Positions 36,232 through 44,399 of a stretch of DNA of 64,000 nucleotides are shown here, piece by piece (the stretch's first letter is position 1; each line of letters begins with the position of its first letter). The notes under the pieces were generated by a model that had not been told where the DNA came from, made no database searches, and saw only the letters and a list, made by a program, of their open reading frames with translations. Origin of the DNA: SZUA-444 sp965226565 (GTDB lineage: Bacteria; Bacillota; Clostridia; Oscillospirales; Ruminococcaceae); assembly GCA_965226565.1 (NCBI GenBank), contig CBDDDI010000005.1:496001-560000 (forward strand), given 5' to 3'. The position numbers were made by a program, and so were the translations under genes.

Positions 36232-36308
36232 GTGCCTGTAGCTCAGCTGGATAGAGTGTTTGGCTACGAACCAAAAGGTCGGGGGTTCGAATCCCTCCAG
36301 GCACGCCA
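36232..36308 (+). tRNA. tRNA-Arg (anticodon ACG)
   Basis: A full cloverleaf of 77 nt with encoded CCA. The acceptor stem GTGCCTG pairs with CAGGCAC, the discriminator is G, the anticodon stem TTTGG/CCAAA encloses loop CTACGAA, and the T arm has GTTCGAAT. Anticodon ACG reads CGN arginine codons. The 3' part from 36286 doubles as the integration site of the island to its right and is kept intact. Confidence 0.97.
36286..36308 (+). repeat. attL: 23-bp direct repeat in tRNA 3' end
   Basis: Identical to 44092-44114. It spans the T-loop to the CCA end of the tRNA. Flanking bases differ on both sides of the 23 bp. Confidence 0.9.
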
Positions 36309-36312
36309 TGCT

Positions 36313-36358
36313 CTAAACCTTGCAAATTCTTTATTATAAAGGGTTTGTGAGGTTTTTA
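36313..36358 (+). terminator. Island-supplied terminator after tRNA-Arg
   Basis: AAACCT...CTTTA pairs with TAAAG...AGGTTT around a short loop and is followed by five Ts. The original chromosomal terminator is now displaced to 44122. Confidence 0.65.
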
Positions 36359-36405
36359 TTTTGCGTACAAATATGATTGTCCCCAAATTTGTACCCATAG
36401 CAAAC

Positions 36406-37599
36406 TTATTGTATCTTTATTTTTTCAGATATACATTCACTAACTGCTGTTTGTTGCTCCATAAATGCATACGCATAAATATTCATTGTTGTACTTGCCT
36501 GTGCATGTCCAAAATTGTACTGAACAGTTTTAACATCACAACCATTGTGTATAAGTAAACTCGCATTTAAATGCCTAAAATCATGAGTAGAGATACGTTT
36601 AAGATTATTCTTTTTGCAAAATCTTTTAAGCCATGATGAAAGTGTGCAAGGTGATATTGCATAACCAAAATTACCTCTAAAAACTATATGCTCATCACGA
36701 TTACTCCACGCTGTACCTAGCCTAAATTCTTCGTCATGATAGTGTTTTTTAAGCTCATTTAACAGGTCAAATACAAGCTGTGGAAGTTTTATACAGCGTA
36801 TTGACGATTTAGTCTTTGGTGATGTCACTACTCTTTCAATATCAGCACTATTTCCACTTTTTTTATTTTCATTTTGAATTTTATAAGCACTTCTTTTAAT
36901 AAATATAGTCTGATTTTCAAAGTTAACATCTCTCCACTCAAGTCCACAAAGTTCACCTAATCTCATTCCACTATATAAAGCTAAAGAATAGAAAACTTGA
37001 TATAGTATTGGAGCTTTTTTACTCATTAAATCAAATAATAAATTTGCTTCCTCAACTGAATAATATTCTTTTTCAGTAACTTTAGAAGTCGGCTTTCTAA
37101 TATTATCACAAGGATTTTTTTCAAGCAATTCTAAATCTTTTGCATATTCAAATACACTTGAAACCATTGATAAAGTATTTCTTATCGTCTTTGGATTTAA
37201 AGGTTTTCTGCAGATTTTTGCAGTTCCATCTTCAAATCTTTCCAGCATTCTTCGTAAAGTTTTTCGAGTAATACTATCAAGTCTTAAATCACCAATTTCC
37301 GAATTCACTCTCTTAACGATTGTACCCATTTTGTTATATGTAGATGGTTTATACCTTTTCTTTGCATAATGAATTAACCAATCATCAATCACAAAATCTT
37401 TAAATTTGATATCACAAGCTTTGTAATCATTCTTGCAACGTTTCTCAAACTCAACCATCTGTTTTTGAAGTTCAGATGCAACTTTTCGTTTGTTTTTGCT
37501 GATACTAATATTAGGTTTCCATGTGTAATATTGAACTTTTCCATCGTTTGTATAAGATTTAATGCGATATGAATCGCCACGTTTAATGTAACTAGCCAT
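36406..37599 (-). CDS. int: Tyrosine site-specific integrase of the island
   Basis: A 397-aa phage/ICE-type integrase. An N-terminal arm-binding AP2-like region (about residues 1-50) and a SAM-like core-binding domain (about 65-170) precede the catalytic domain. The catalytic residues are Arg in YSGMRLGELCGLEW, a Lys-containing hairpin, HxxR as THDFRHLNA, His in FGHAQASTTMNIY, and the nucleophile Tyr in that last segment. AGGAGGAG lies 9 bases before the ATG. The gene points toward attL, the common arrangement. It appears intact and likely functional. No excisionase gene was recognised. Confidence 0.95.
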   Translation of the reverse strand: MASYIKRGDSYRIKSYTNDGKVQYYTWKPNISISKNKRKVASELQKQMVEFEKRCKNDYKACDIKFKDFVIDDWLIHYAKKRYKPSTYNKMGTIVKRVNSEIGDLRLDSITRKTLRRMLERFEDGTAKICRKPLNPKTIRNTLSMVSSVFEYAKDLELLEKNPCDNIRKPTSKVTEKEYYSVEEANLLFDLMSKKAPILYQVFYSLALYSGMRLGELCGLEWRDVNFENQTIFIKRSAYKIQNENKKSGNSADIERVVTSPKTKSSIRCIKLPQLVFDLLNELKKHYHDEEFRLGTAWSNRDEHIVFRGNFGYAISPCTLSSWLKRFCKKNNLKRISTHDFRHLNASLLIHNGCDVKTVQYNFGHAQASTTMNIYAYAFMEQQTAVSECISEKIKIQ

Positions 37600-37626
37600 A
37601 AGAATTACTCCTCCTAAAGAATAACG

Positions 37627-38052
37627 TAGATATTCATCGTTGTACTCGCTTGTGCATGACCTAAATTTTGTGAACTATTTTAACATCACAGCCACTATGT
37701 ATAAGCAAACTTGCATTAAAATATGTGAAAACATCTGTAAACATATATTCGAAATTATTTTTTTGAAAAACTTAATAAATCTTAATATCCTAGATGGTAA
37801 TGACGCTGCATTATCAGCATTTTTTTCAAAAAATATATAATTACTATTAATCCACATTATATTAACCCTAAATTCTTTATCATAACAATACTTTTTAGTA
37901 CTATGATAATGTTTTATAGGTCTTATCAGGTATTTAGTTTTTATGGAATGTTCTGATGATTTAGGTTCTTTTGCTGTTTCTTTAATAGTTAGTATTATAA
38001 GAGTTTTTTTCATAATTTCAATCTCCTTAATATGCAGACACTTTTTACACAT
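37627..38052 (-). pseudogene. Decayed second integrase (C-terminal remnant)
   Basis: The stretch 37630-37710 closely matches the integrase segment 36477-36555 at DNA level (the HAQASTTMNIY/CDVKTVQ region). Further upstream a leftward frame keeps scattered similarity: an EPKSSEHSIK-like stretch to the TSPKTKSSIRCIK region, and YDKEFRV to HDEEFRL in the intact enzyme. Stops and frame changes break it, and the N-terminal half is absent. It looks like the leftover of an earlier or tandem element at the same tRNA. 38053-38349 is AT-rich debris in which I see no gene. Confidence 0.7.
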
Positions 38053-38349
38053 TTTTAAATGCCTGAAATGTTTAACGACGAATAATAAATTATTTAGGAT
38101 AACATGTGAAATTTTTTTGTAGGCAGATGTGCATACTGCCTGTAACTGATATTAAATTTTTGTTCGAATCACCAAAAGACATATTATTATGTACGTTTAA
38201 CACTCATTTTTTCAGTATTTTGAACAAAGTTTACAAAATATTAACATTTGCTTTTGTGATGCAGTATTGCTGAATATTTGGCCTTTGACTACATAATAAC
38301 GAGATTTTTAATTATATTTATCAAAACTTTCTAATTTTGCATAAATATA

Positions 38350-39208
38350 TCAACTTGCTTTAAGATAACTTTGTGCAATAACTGAAATTCTTGAATGACC
38401 TAAGTTCTCTGAAACTATTGCCATTGCTTTTTTGTCATAGATTACTCCTTTTAAATCAGCTCTACATATATACTTTTCTTCTTTTGAAATATCTTTCAAA
38501 TTTCTCGTATACCTTTTATATAAAGCATTTGCATAGTCTGCTCTATATCCATGCACATCAGCTCCGTTTGGAATGTTTGAAAACACTTTCTTACTACCTG
38601 ATTTTCTCATTAAACTTACTACATTTTCTACGTTGCCAATAATTTCTACCGTTCGTTGCTTACCACCCTTACCACCTTTTTGTACCGATATGTAATATTT
38701 TTTGTTTATCATTTTTAAATTATCTCCTGTTAATTTTGAAATTTCACGTCTTCTAAGTCCTGTTGATTTGCAAAAATCCACAAATTCTTGATGATTTTTC
38801 TCTGAGAAATTTTCATCTCGTTTGGCATTTCCTCTTGAACGCTTAATATTTGCTCTGTGTCTTACCTCTGTTTTTATAAAATCTTTGGTGCTACAAGCAT
38901 ATAACTTAGCAAGTGCTGATGCTTCAAGCTTTTGCGTATATGGCGATTTACCTTCATCAATTCTGCTTTGTAAAAATTCATCTGCATACTCTCTGCACTG
39001 CTCTAATGTTTTGCATTGTAATTACTTTGCAGTATTTAGCAAAGTAATTACAATGCTTGATATATGTTTTTAATGTTGTAAATAAATAGATATATTTATT
39101 TGTTAGTTGCAATATTTTATCCTCATGTTTATTTCTGCCTTCAATAAATTTCTCTGTCAAAGTATCTTTTATTTGTTTGGTTAGACTCTTTTTGTTTTTG
39201 TGGGACAC
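38350..39208 (-). pseudogene. Tyrosine recombinase split by a 37-nt palindromic insertion
   Basis: A GTG at 39208 behind GGAGG opens a recombinase whose frame is broken at 39016-39052. Downstream, another frame continues to 38350 without stops and carries the recombinase catalytic residues: Arg in TGLRRREI, HxxR as VHGYRADYA, GH in ENLGHSRIS, and Tyr in QSYLKAS. Removing exactly 37 bases at the hairpin rejoins both halves in one frame (IKHC to KTLEQCREYADEF). The original product would be about 270 aa, an N-terminal core-binding plus catalytic domain. As it stands it should be inactive. Confidence 0.75.
39013..39056. repeat. Perfect 18-bp inverted repeat inserted in recombinase gene
   Basis: Arms 39013-39030 and 39039-39056 are exact reverse complements with an 8-base loop AGTATTTA. 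The segment accounts for the frame break in the recombinase. There is no T-run, so it is not a terminator. I saw no second copy in this window. Confidence 0.85.
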
Positions 39209-39443
39209 TTTAATCCTCCTATCTATATAACGTTGTTCAAATAATCATTACTCAGATGATTACATACCCACATTTAATAACGTCGCTTATGGTTGCACGT
39301 TTCACTTTTCTAACCTAAGTAGTGAAATAAATCTCAACTTTTGTAAAACAGCGTATATAGAATTATGTATGAAGAATTTGGATTCTAATAAAAAGAAAAT
39401 ATTTCCACACATCAAAGTTATATAAATTTTTCTATATAACTAA

Positions 39444-39479
39444 AAATGAGCAACAAGTACCAAAACTTGTCGCTCATTT
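39444..39479 (-). terminator. Terminator, leftward
   Basis: AAATGAGC and ACAAGT pair with ACTTGT and GCTCATTT around one mismatch. The - strand carries a T-run after the stem. It would end transcripts coming from 40519-39777. Confidence 0.65.
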
Positions 39480-39577
39480 ATTCTTACAAAACCTTATTAT
39501 AAAACTTTTTTTAAAAACTTCTTATCAAAATCTCCTAATTATCCAAATTATATTCATTATCATACTTTAGATAAACA

Positions 39578-39642
39578 AGACTTAACTGTTTACTCATATA
39601 TTTTATATGCGTAACCGTTAAGTCTTTTTTTAAAACCACAAA
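39578..39642 (+). terminator. Large hairpin with T-run, rightward
   Basis: AAGACTTAAC pairs with GTTAAGTCTT around a long AT loop with partial inner pairing, followed by seven Ts on the + strand. No rightward gene upstream is intact, so its client may have been lost. Confidence 0.55.
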
Positions 39643-39664
39643 TCCCTATAATAAAGGACTCAGT

Positions 39665-39707
39665 CGGTAAAATAATATTAAAATCAGTAAATTATTTTAC
39701 CGATTTT
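39665..39707 (+). terminator. Hairpin/terminator
   Basis: CGGTAAAATAAT (39665-39676) pairs perfectly with ATTATTTTACCG (39691-39702), then ATTTTC. This is the third stem in the 39209-39776 gap. Apart from them and the recombinase ribosome binding site at about 39215-39219, nothing else is supportable there. Confidence 0.5.
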
Positions 39708-39776
39708 CTTAAAAATTTCAGATTATTGAATCAATGGAGATGGTTGTATACATTCTTCTAATGAATTTATTAATTT

Positions 39777-40058
39777 TTAAATATATGGAAATAATTTGTT
39801 ATTATCAAAATTTATTAAAATATCATAATATTCACTTAATGATACTATCTTTTTTACATCTCTTATATTAGTTGATATAATTTTTCCATTGCTTATATAT
39901 TCACAACCTCCAATTGTTGTAATTTCACTTAATTCTTTATACAATGGCTTTCCTTTATGTTTTATATAGTTATATAATTTTCGTATTTCACTATTATAAA
40001 AATTGTCCCAAAATTCTATAACTAATTCAATACTATTATTTTGCAACTTATTCGCCAT
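39777..40058 (-). CDS. Hypothetical protein, probably a C-terminal fragment
   Basis: An open frame of 93 residues (MANKLQNNS...) with no ribosome binding site before its ATG. The same frame stays open about 19 codons further upstream, with a protein-like sequence (KYQDNYYAYYFYILNLM), until a TAA. That suggests the true N-terminus was cut off by mutation. It is rich in Tyr, Asn and Ile, with no membrane segment and no recognised family. It lies with the next gene in an island region full of relics. Confidence 0.35.
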   Translation of the reverse strand: MANKLQNNSIELVIEFWDNFYNSEIRKLYNYIKHKGKPLYKELSEITTIGGCEYISNGKIISTNIRDVKKIVSLSEYYDILINFDNNKLFPYI

Positions 40059-40198
40059 CAAATTTAGAATATAAAAATAGTAAGCATAATAATTATCTTG
40101 ATACTTTTCTTAAAATTGTTCTTATAACTATTATTTTAAATTTACTATTTATTAAATATCCTTAACTATACTTGTATTTTATTAATTATTATAAACGC

Positions 40199-40519
40199 TT
40201 AAATAGTACGAACTATTACTTCTACTTTTGTAATAATGTCACGAAGTTTTACTCCATCAATTATATATTCCAATGCTTCATCAGGTGTATCAGCCCACAT
40301 TTCAGTTTCTTCTGGATTTTCAATACAAACTTGAGAAATTAGAATTTGAAAAGTTGAATTTTTAGTTTGTTTCAAATTAGGAAATATACCAAACACTTTT
40401 TTATTATATATAAATTCAACTTCACCACCTCGGATCATACAATCTTCAAAATCGCTAATTGATTTAAAACGATTTTTTTCTGGTAAATTTTCATAATAAT
40501 AATAATTTATCTTTGACAT
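40199..40519 (-). CDS. Small hypothetical protein, possible immunity-like family
   Basis: A 106-aa cytosolic protein. AAGGAG lies 9 bases before the ATG at 40519, so this start is chosen over 40528. The pattern GGEVEFIYNKKVFGI, then a Trp/Asp-containing strand, then YIIDGVKLRDIITKVEVI resembles a recurrent Firmicutes family of small proteins (EFKYNGKxYSI ... Y-x-IDGKxLKDI) found near toxin/immunity loci. No function is established. The resemblance is by eye only. Confidence 0.55.
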   Translation of the reverse strand: MSKINYYYYENLPEKNRFKSISDFEDCMIRGGEVEFIYNKKVFGIFPNLKQTKNSTFQILISQVCIENPEETEMWADTPDEALEYIIDGVKLRDIITKVEVIVRTI

Positions 40520-40600
40520 ATATTTCATCTCCTTAAAATTTTTAAATTCCGAAACTTCGTGTGAATAGTTAATATAAGGTTTAGTAAAATAATGTCTATT

Positions 40601-40803
40601 TTATCCAATTATCAAAGCTGTTTGCTTTAAAATATCACTTTCCATCTCTAAACATTTAGTTCTTTACGTAATTTAGTAAACTTTTTTTCATCTTTAATTA
40701 GGTTATCACTTCTTTTGAACAAGCCTGAATAACAGTACTCTTCAACCCATTTATATACTACAGATTTAACAATATTGTATTTTTTAGCAACAGCATTATA
40801 AAT
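40601..40803 (-). pseudogene. IS3-family OrfA transposase relic
   Basis: The leftward translation from about 40803 reads NAVAKKYNIVKSVVYKWVEEY, SGLFKRSDNLIKDEKK and KLRKEL. After a one-base shift it continues CLEMESDILKQTALIIG and stops at 40601. This is the HTH and leucine-zipper pattern of IS3/IS150-type OrfA (AVAKKYxVSxSxVYxWVKxY ... LRKExxELEMENDILKQAA). The N-terminal start and OrfB are missing and no terminal inverted repeats are evident, so only a fragment remains. Confidence 0.75.
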
Positions 40804-40839
40804 AAAAATTATTTGGAAAGATAAATTCTAAATTACCTA

Positions 40840-40868
40840 TTGACTCTCACATTATGGTATACTATAAA
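40840..40868 (+). promoter_or_regulatory. Promoter of MerR-type regulator
   Basis: TTGACT (40840-40845) and TATAAA (40863-40868) with a 17-base spacer. A MerR-type regulator probably controls its own promoter, but no convincing dyad was seen. Confidence 0.5.
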
Positions 40869-40911
40869 ATAAAGATGAGCTCAAAATACACATATATGTG
40901 AGGAAATTAAA

Positions 40912-41730
40912 ATGTTAAGAATAGGTGATTTTTCAAAACTATCAAGGATTAGTATACGAATGCTACGGCATTATAATGAAATAGGTTTGCTTATACCAAA
41001 GGCAACTGATAGCTTTACTGGATACCGTCACTATAGTGAAGACCAACTGCCAATAGCGGGTAGAATTACATCTTTAAAAGATATGGGTTTCAAACTTTCT
41101 GCAATTGGAGAAATTTTGAAAATCTATGATAATCCGGAGGCACTTGCTGAATTTTTGGTGATAAAACAGAAAGAAGTTTTAGCAGAGTCTGAAGAAACAA
41201 ACCGTCGTTTACTTTACCTTGATACAGCTATTAAAAGGCTAAGAAAGGACGAAACTGCTATGAATTATAATGTATCTTTAAAAACTTTACCTGAGCAATA
41301 TGTTGCAAGTGTAAGAAAAATAATTCCTTCTTATGAACAAGAGGGAATGTTATGGGGAATTTTAATGCAGGAAACTGCAAATCTTAAAATGCAAGATAGC
41401 GACCCTTGCTACACAATGGCTATATTCCATGATGAAGAATATAAAGAGTCAGATGTCGATGTTGAGGTTCAAAAATCTGTTAAAGGCAAATACTCTGACA
41501 CAAAAAATGTCATGTTTAAAACTAAACCTGCCGTGGAAATTGCATCTGCAACATTTACAGGTAGTTATGAAAAAATAAGCGAAGTAAATGAATCAGTAGC
41601 CAAATGGGTACAAGATAACGGATATATTTTTACAGGGGCGGCATTTAATATTTATCATGTCAGTCCTCATGAAACACAAAATCCAGATGAATATGTAACC
41701 GAAGTTTGCTATCCAGTTAAAAAGAATTAA
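40912..41730 (+). CDS. MerR-family regulator with GyrI-like effector-binding domain
   Basis: A BmrR-type transcription regulator of 272 aa. The N-terminal winged HTH starts RIGDFSKLSRISIRMLRHYNEIGLL (split here: RIGDFSKLSRIS, RMLRHYNEIGLL), with the typical GYRHYSEDQL. A dimerising coiled coil spans about residues 75-117, and a GyrI-like small-molecule domain about 120-272. It probably senses a lipophilic compound or drug. Its base composition and codon choice are visibly richer in G and C than its neighbours, and its terminator stem is GC-rich too. A recent acquisition within the island is likely. No efflux or other target gene is next to it. Confidence 0.9.
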   Translation: MLRIGDFSKLSRISIRMLRHYNEIGLLIPKATDSFTGYRHYSEDQLPIAGRITSLKDMGFKLSAIGEILKIYDNPEALAEFLVIKQKEVLAESEETNRRLLYLDTAIKRLRKDETAMNYNVSLKTLPEQYVASVRKIIPSYEQEGMLWGILMQETANLKMQDSDPCYTMAIFHDEEYKESDVDVEVQKSVKGKYSDTKNVMFKTKPAVEIASATFTGSYEKISEVNESVAKWVQDNGYIFTGAAFNIYHVSPHETQNPDEYVTEVCYPVKKN

Positions 41731-41745
41731 TTTAATTTTGAAGAT

Positions 41746-41776
41746 ACCGTCTGCTGAAAATGCAGACGGTTTTTTT
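41746..41776 (+). terminator. GC-rich terminator after MerR-type gene
   Basis: ACCGTCTGC (41746-41754) pairs perfectly with GCAGACGGT (41762-41770), then a T-run. Confidence 0.92.
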
Positions 41777-41854
41777 ATAAAACATTTTTGGAAAGCATAA
41801 TATTGTTTCACAAAAAATTCTTCTCTATAAATACAGAATAGAATTTTATATTTA

Positions 41855-42406
41855 TTAACTTATATTCCTATTCCATTGTAATTTTGGTAATATCTCATTT
41901 TCAAAAACTGTATCATTATAATAAGTAACATTTAAATTATTAATACGTTCTTCCAACCAATCTTTAATTATAAGAAAATCCGAAATAATCAAATCAATAT
42001 CTTTTGATGATAAATCTGTAGTAAATTTATTACTTACAAGAGAATTTTCATATAACTCTAACATATCCAATCTATATGTATAATTTGCAAATGTCAAGTT
42101 ATTGCTATTTCCCCAAGATATAGGTTTTTCCGATACTTTATAATACATGAGAGATTTCTCTAACCATGATATAATTCTAGCCAAATTATACTTATAATCA
42201 TAATTTCTTGTATTTTTAATATTTAAAGTATCAAGTGCTGCCGAAAGATGATTATAATGTTGTTTGATATAATAATTTGATGTTCTTATCTTTTCTTCTT
42301 TAAGATTGTTATTTTCAATCATAGTAAATATAGAAAAAATATTAAATATCAAAGATATAATTATAATTAAAATCCATATACTATTTTTTTTAACAAAACT
42401 TTTCAC
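41855..42406 (-). CDS. Hypothetical membrane-anchored protein
   Basis: A 183-aa protein starting with GTG at 42406, nine bases after GGAGG (42420-42416). There is one N-terminal transmembrane helix (about residues 8-30); the rest is helical and charged and probably outside the cell. I do not recognise a family. It sits as the last gene of a leftward group in the island, downstream of two secreted-type reading frames. Confidence 0.6.
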   Translation of the reverse strand: MKSFVKKNSIWILIIIISLIFNIFSIFTMIENNNLKEEKIRTSNYYIKQHYNHLSAALDTLNIKNTRNYDYKYNLARIISWLEKSLMYYKVSEKPISWGNSNNLTFANYTYRLDMLELYENSLVSNKFTTDLSSKDIDLIISDFLIIKDWLEERINNLNVTYYNDTVFENEILPKLQWNRNIS

Positions 42407-42558
42407 AAACTATATCCTCCAATTATCTTTTTAATTACAATATTATACCATTAAATAAATATTTGCAAGTAGTAATTTAGAAACACTTCATAACGTATGT
42501 ATTAATATAAAAGATACAATTATTATACTTAAAATTTATATATTATTTTTTAAAAAAA

Positions 42559-43202
42559 TTATTTATAAGGTGCAGCCACAATTATAGCGTCGCTTACTAA
42601 ATTATCATCACGTGTAAAGCCAAGACTAAACTTAAAAATTACGCCTGAGGTTTTATCAAAATCTGAATTAGACATATGTTGTTTTTTACTTCAATTGAAT
42701 ATTGATCTTCTTCATCATTTAAAATTTGCTTAAAAGGAATTTTAAACCCTCTTACCTTTTTGCATACATCAAATGTAATTGGTGGGTCAATATTGACTAC
42801 TTTGCCATACGATTTCCAATTTAACGCCACGCCCATAGGTCCAACACCCAAACTAAGATTTACATCAACACCTAATCCTCCAGTTTTTTTAGTACTTTTC
42901 GCTCCATAATCAAGTGACACAAAAGCATCTTTATTTGTGCTTCCAGCTAATACAGTTGTAGCTACCGTACTATGAACATGTAAAAAATCCATATCAATTT
43001 CTTGACCATAACCAAAATATTGATTATCTACTACTTCAAGCATAAATGTATCCAGTCCTACACCATCATTATTTATTATATCACGAACATTAGCAGTCAC
43101 TTTTAATTTAATTTTATATACATAACAATTTCCTGGACCATCTTTATATGTAATTGTTTTTGTTTCATATTTAACATGAGGTCGAGAGAATTTACTATTC
43201 AT
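42559..43202 (-). pseudogene. Hypothetical protein with a one-base frameshift
   Basis: The frame from ATG 43202 stops at 42639. If one base is restored in the T6/A6 run at 42682-42687, it continues in a sensible sequence (KKQHMSNSDFDKTSGVIFKF ... VSDAIIVAAPYK) to a stop at 42559, giving about 214 aa. The protein is rich in beta-strand patterns and Gly (GLGVDVNLSLGVGPMGV). It has no signal peptide and no clear ribosome binding site. It starts 31 bases after the secreted gene upstream and may be the detached second half of that protein. Family unknown. A sequencing error in the homopolymer cannot be excluded. Confidence 0.55.
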
Positions 43203-43233
43203 TATTGTATTGTTATCTTTTTTCTCTATTATT

Positions 43234-43905
43234 TTATAACTGATAAATATTTAAAGAAGTTACCAACATTTCATCATCTTCTTCAGAAGAAATTGTAGGT
43301 GAATAAACATTGATCCACCAATGTTCCTTAGTAATATCTTCTAATTCGGATAAGTGATTATATATACCACAAATAGATGCTGCAGTTAATTCATTTAACA
43401 GGACTTCAAAAGACAGTATTGCATTTGTAGCTTTTTCCAATAAATATATTTTTATCACATCTTGATTTATCAAAGAGTGATTTATTCTAAATTTATCACC
43501 ATTACTTTCATTAACTATTGAAAAATGAATAACATCAAAATTATTTTTTTCGTCTATAACATCCCCTATAATGTTATCTTTCTCTAAAGTAGCTTTATAT
43601 AGGTTTCCTACCAAATTAAAATCCATTTGCTTACTATTATACGTAACCATTCCAGTCAATTGCAAAGTGTTGTCTATTAAGATATCTACTTCTTCAAAAT
43701 TAATAGTAGGGATACTAACATTTCTACTATAGTTTATATTAGAATCTGTATATACTTTCTTATCCAAATATTCGACATGTCCTGTATATTTAATATGTCC
43801 TGTGTATTCATTTGAGCTTCTATTTATCGCAAACGCTAAAATATCGATGCTTACAAGCATTACAAACACCAATGTTATAGCTACTATTTTTTTAAATCTA
43901 ATCAT
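43234..43905 (-). CDS. Secreted protein of unknown function, perhaps N-terminal half of a broken gene
   Basis: A 223-aa product with AAAGGA 7 bases before its ATG. An N-terminal signal peptide (residues about 5-27, ending near ILAFA) indicates export. The body contains a WWINVYSPTI stretch near the end and many Asn and Ile. No family is recognised. The neighbouring downstream frame, read in its own phase, is open a few codons upstream of its ATG (YKIIEKKDNNTIM). So a single frame change near 43234-43250 would fuse the two into a roughly 440-aa secreted protein. That fusion is inference. Confidence 0.6.
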   Translation of the reverse strand: MIRFKKIVAITLVFVMLVSIDILAFAINRSSNEYTGHIKYTGHVEYLDKKVYTDSNINYSRNVSIPTINFEEVDILIDNTLQLTGMVTYNSKQMDFNLVGNLYKATLEKDNIIGDVIDEKNNFDVIHFSIVNESNGDKFRINHSLINQDVIKIYLLEKATNAILSFEVLLNELTAASICGIYNHLSELEDITKEHWWINVYSPTISSEEDDEMLVTSLNIYQL

Positions 43906-44091
43906 TATTAATTCCTTTCTTCATTTTAAAAATGTGCCATATGAAAATTGATTTGTACCTAAATTGTACCCAAAGCATTACTAAAAGGTACAATAAACTA
44001 TAAAAAGATACGATAAGACAAATCAATCAAACCTTTTAGATATAAGGATTTGCGAGAATTTATGATAAAATACAAAAAGTCGGGAATCATT

Positions 44092-44114
44092 TTCGAATCC
44101 CTCCAGGCACGCCA
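44092..44114 (+). repeat. attR: 23-bp copy of tRNA-Arg 3' end
   Basis: Exact copy of 36286-36308, marking the right edge of the island. Just upstream, AGTCGGG recalls the GGTCGGG of the tRNA variable/T-stem, so imperfect identity may extend further left. Confidence 0.9.
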
Positions 44115-44121
44115 ATATATG

Positions 44122-44156
44122 AAAGTACTTTCAAACATTTGAAGGTGCTTTTTTTA
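44122..44156 (+). terminator. Chromosomal terminator of tRNA-Arg, now separated by the island
   Basis: A 14-bp stem with G-T pairs (44122-44135 with 44138-44151) and a T-run, placed directly after the attR copy. Before insertion it would have followed the tRNA. Confidence 0.8.
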
Positions 44157-44285
44157 TGCCTAAAAATAAATAAAATAAAACTTTTTTAGTATCAATTGAG
44201 TAATTTGATTTATATCAAACTAATTTACAAAAAGATTTAATATATTAGGTATTATCTTAAAACTAATTGAAAATTTTAAAATATA

Positions 44286-44314
44286 TTGAAAAAATAAGTA
44301 AATAATGATATAAT
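44286..44314 (+). promoter_or_regulatory. Promoter of the MORN lipoprotein gene
   Basis: TTGAAA (44286-44291) and TATAAT (44309-44314) with a 17-base spacer. The remaining 44157-44399 gap shows no gene. Confidence 0.65.
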
Positions 44315-44399
44315 ATTGGTAGTTTATAGGAAAAATGAAGAGATTAAAAAACCAATCAAAATATAATATAATTAAATCAAATAAGAAAGGGATACAAAT

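Larger units (their letters stand above)
36286..44114. mobile_element. Integrative genomic island in tRNA-Arg (about 7.8 kb)
   Basis: The last 23 bases of tRNA-Arg (36286-36308) are repeated exactly at 44092-44114. Between them lie a tyrosine integrase next to the tRNA, a second integrase relic, a split recombinase, an IS3 relic, a MerR-type regulator and several unknown or secreted proteins. No replication, conjugation or structural phage genes are visible, so it looks like a small or eroded mobilisable island. Excision would leave one repeat and restore the tRNA with the chromosomal terminator at 44122. Similar GTACC-containing sequences near both ends (36385-36397 and 43950-43973) may be integrase arm sites. 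Confidence 0.88.

Noticed and set aside
38155..38180. Third tRNA-like end (GTTCGAATC followed by ACC)
   Set aside because: Only about ten bases match the tRNA T-loop, with no further identity to the 23-bp repeat. Too short to call an att site.
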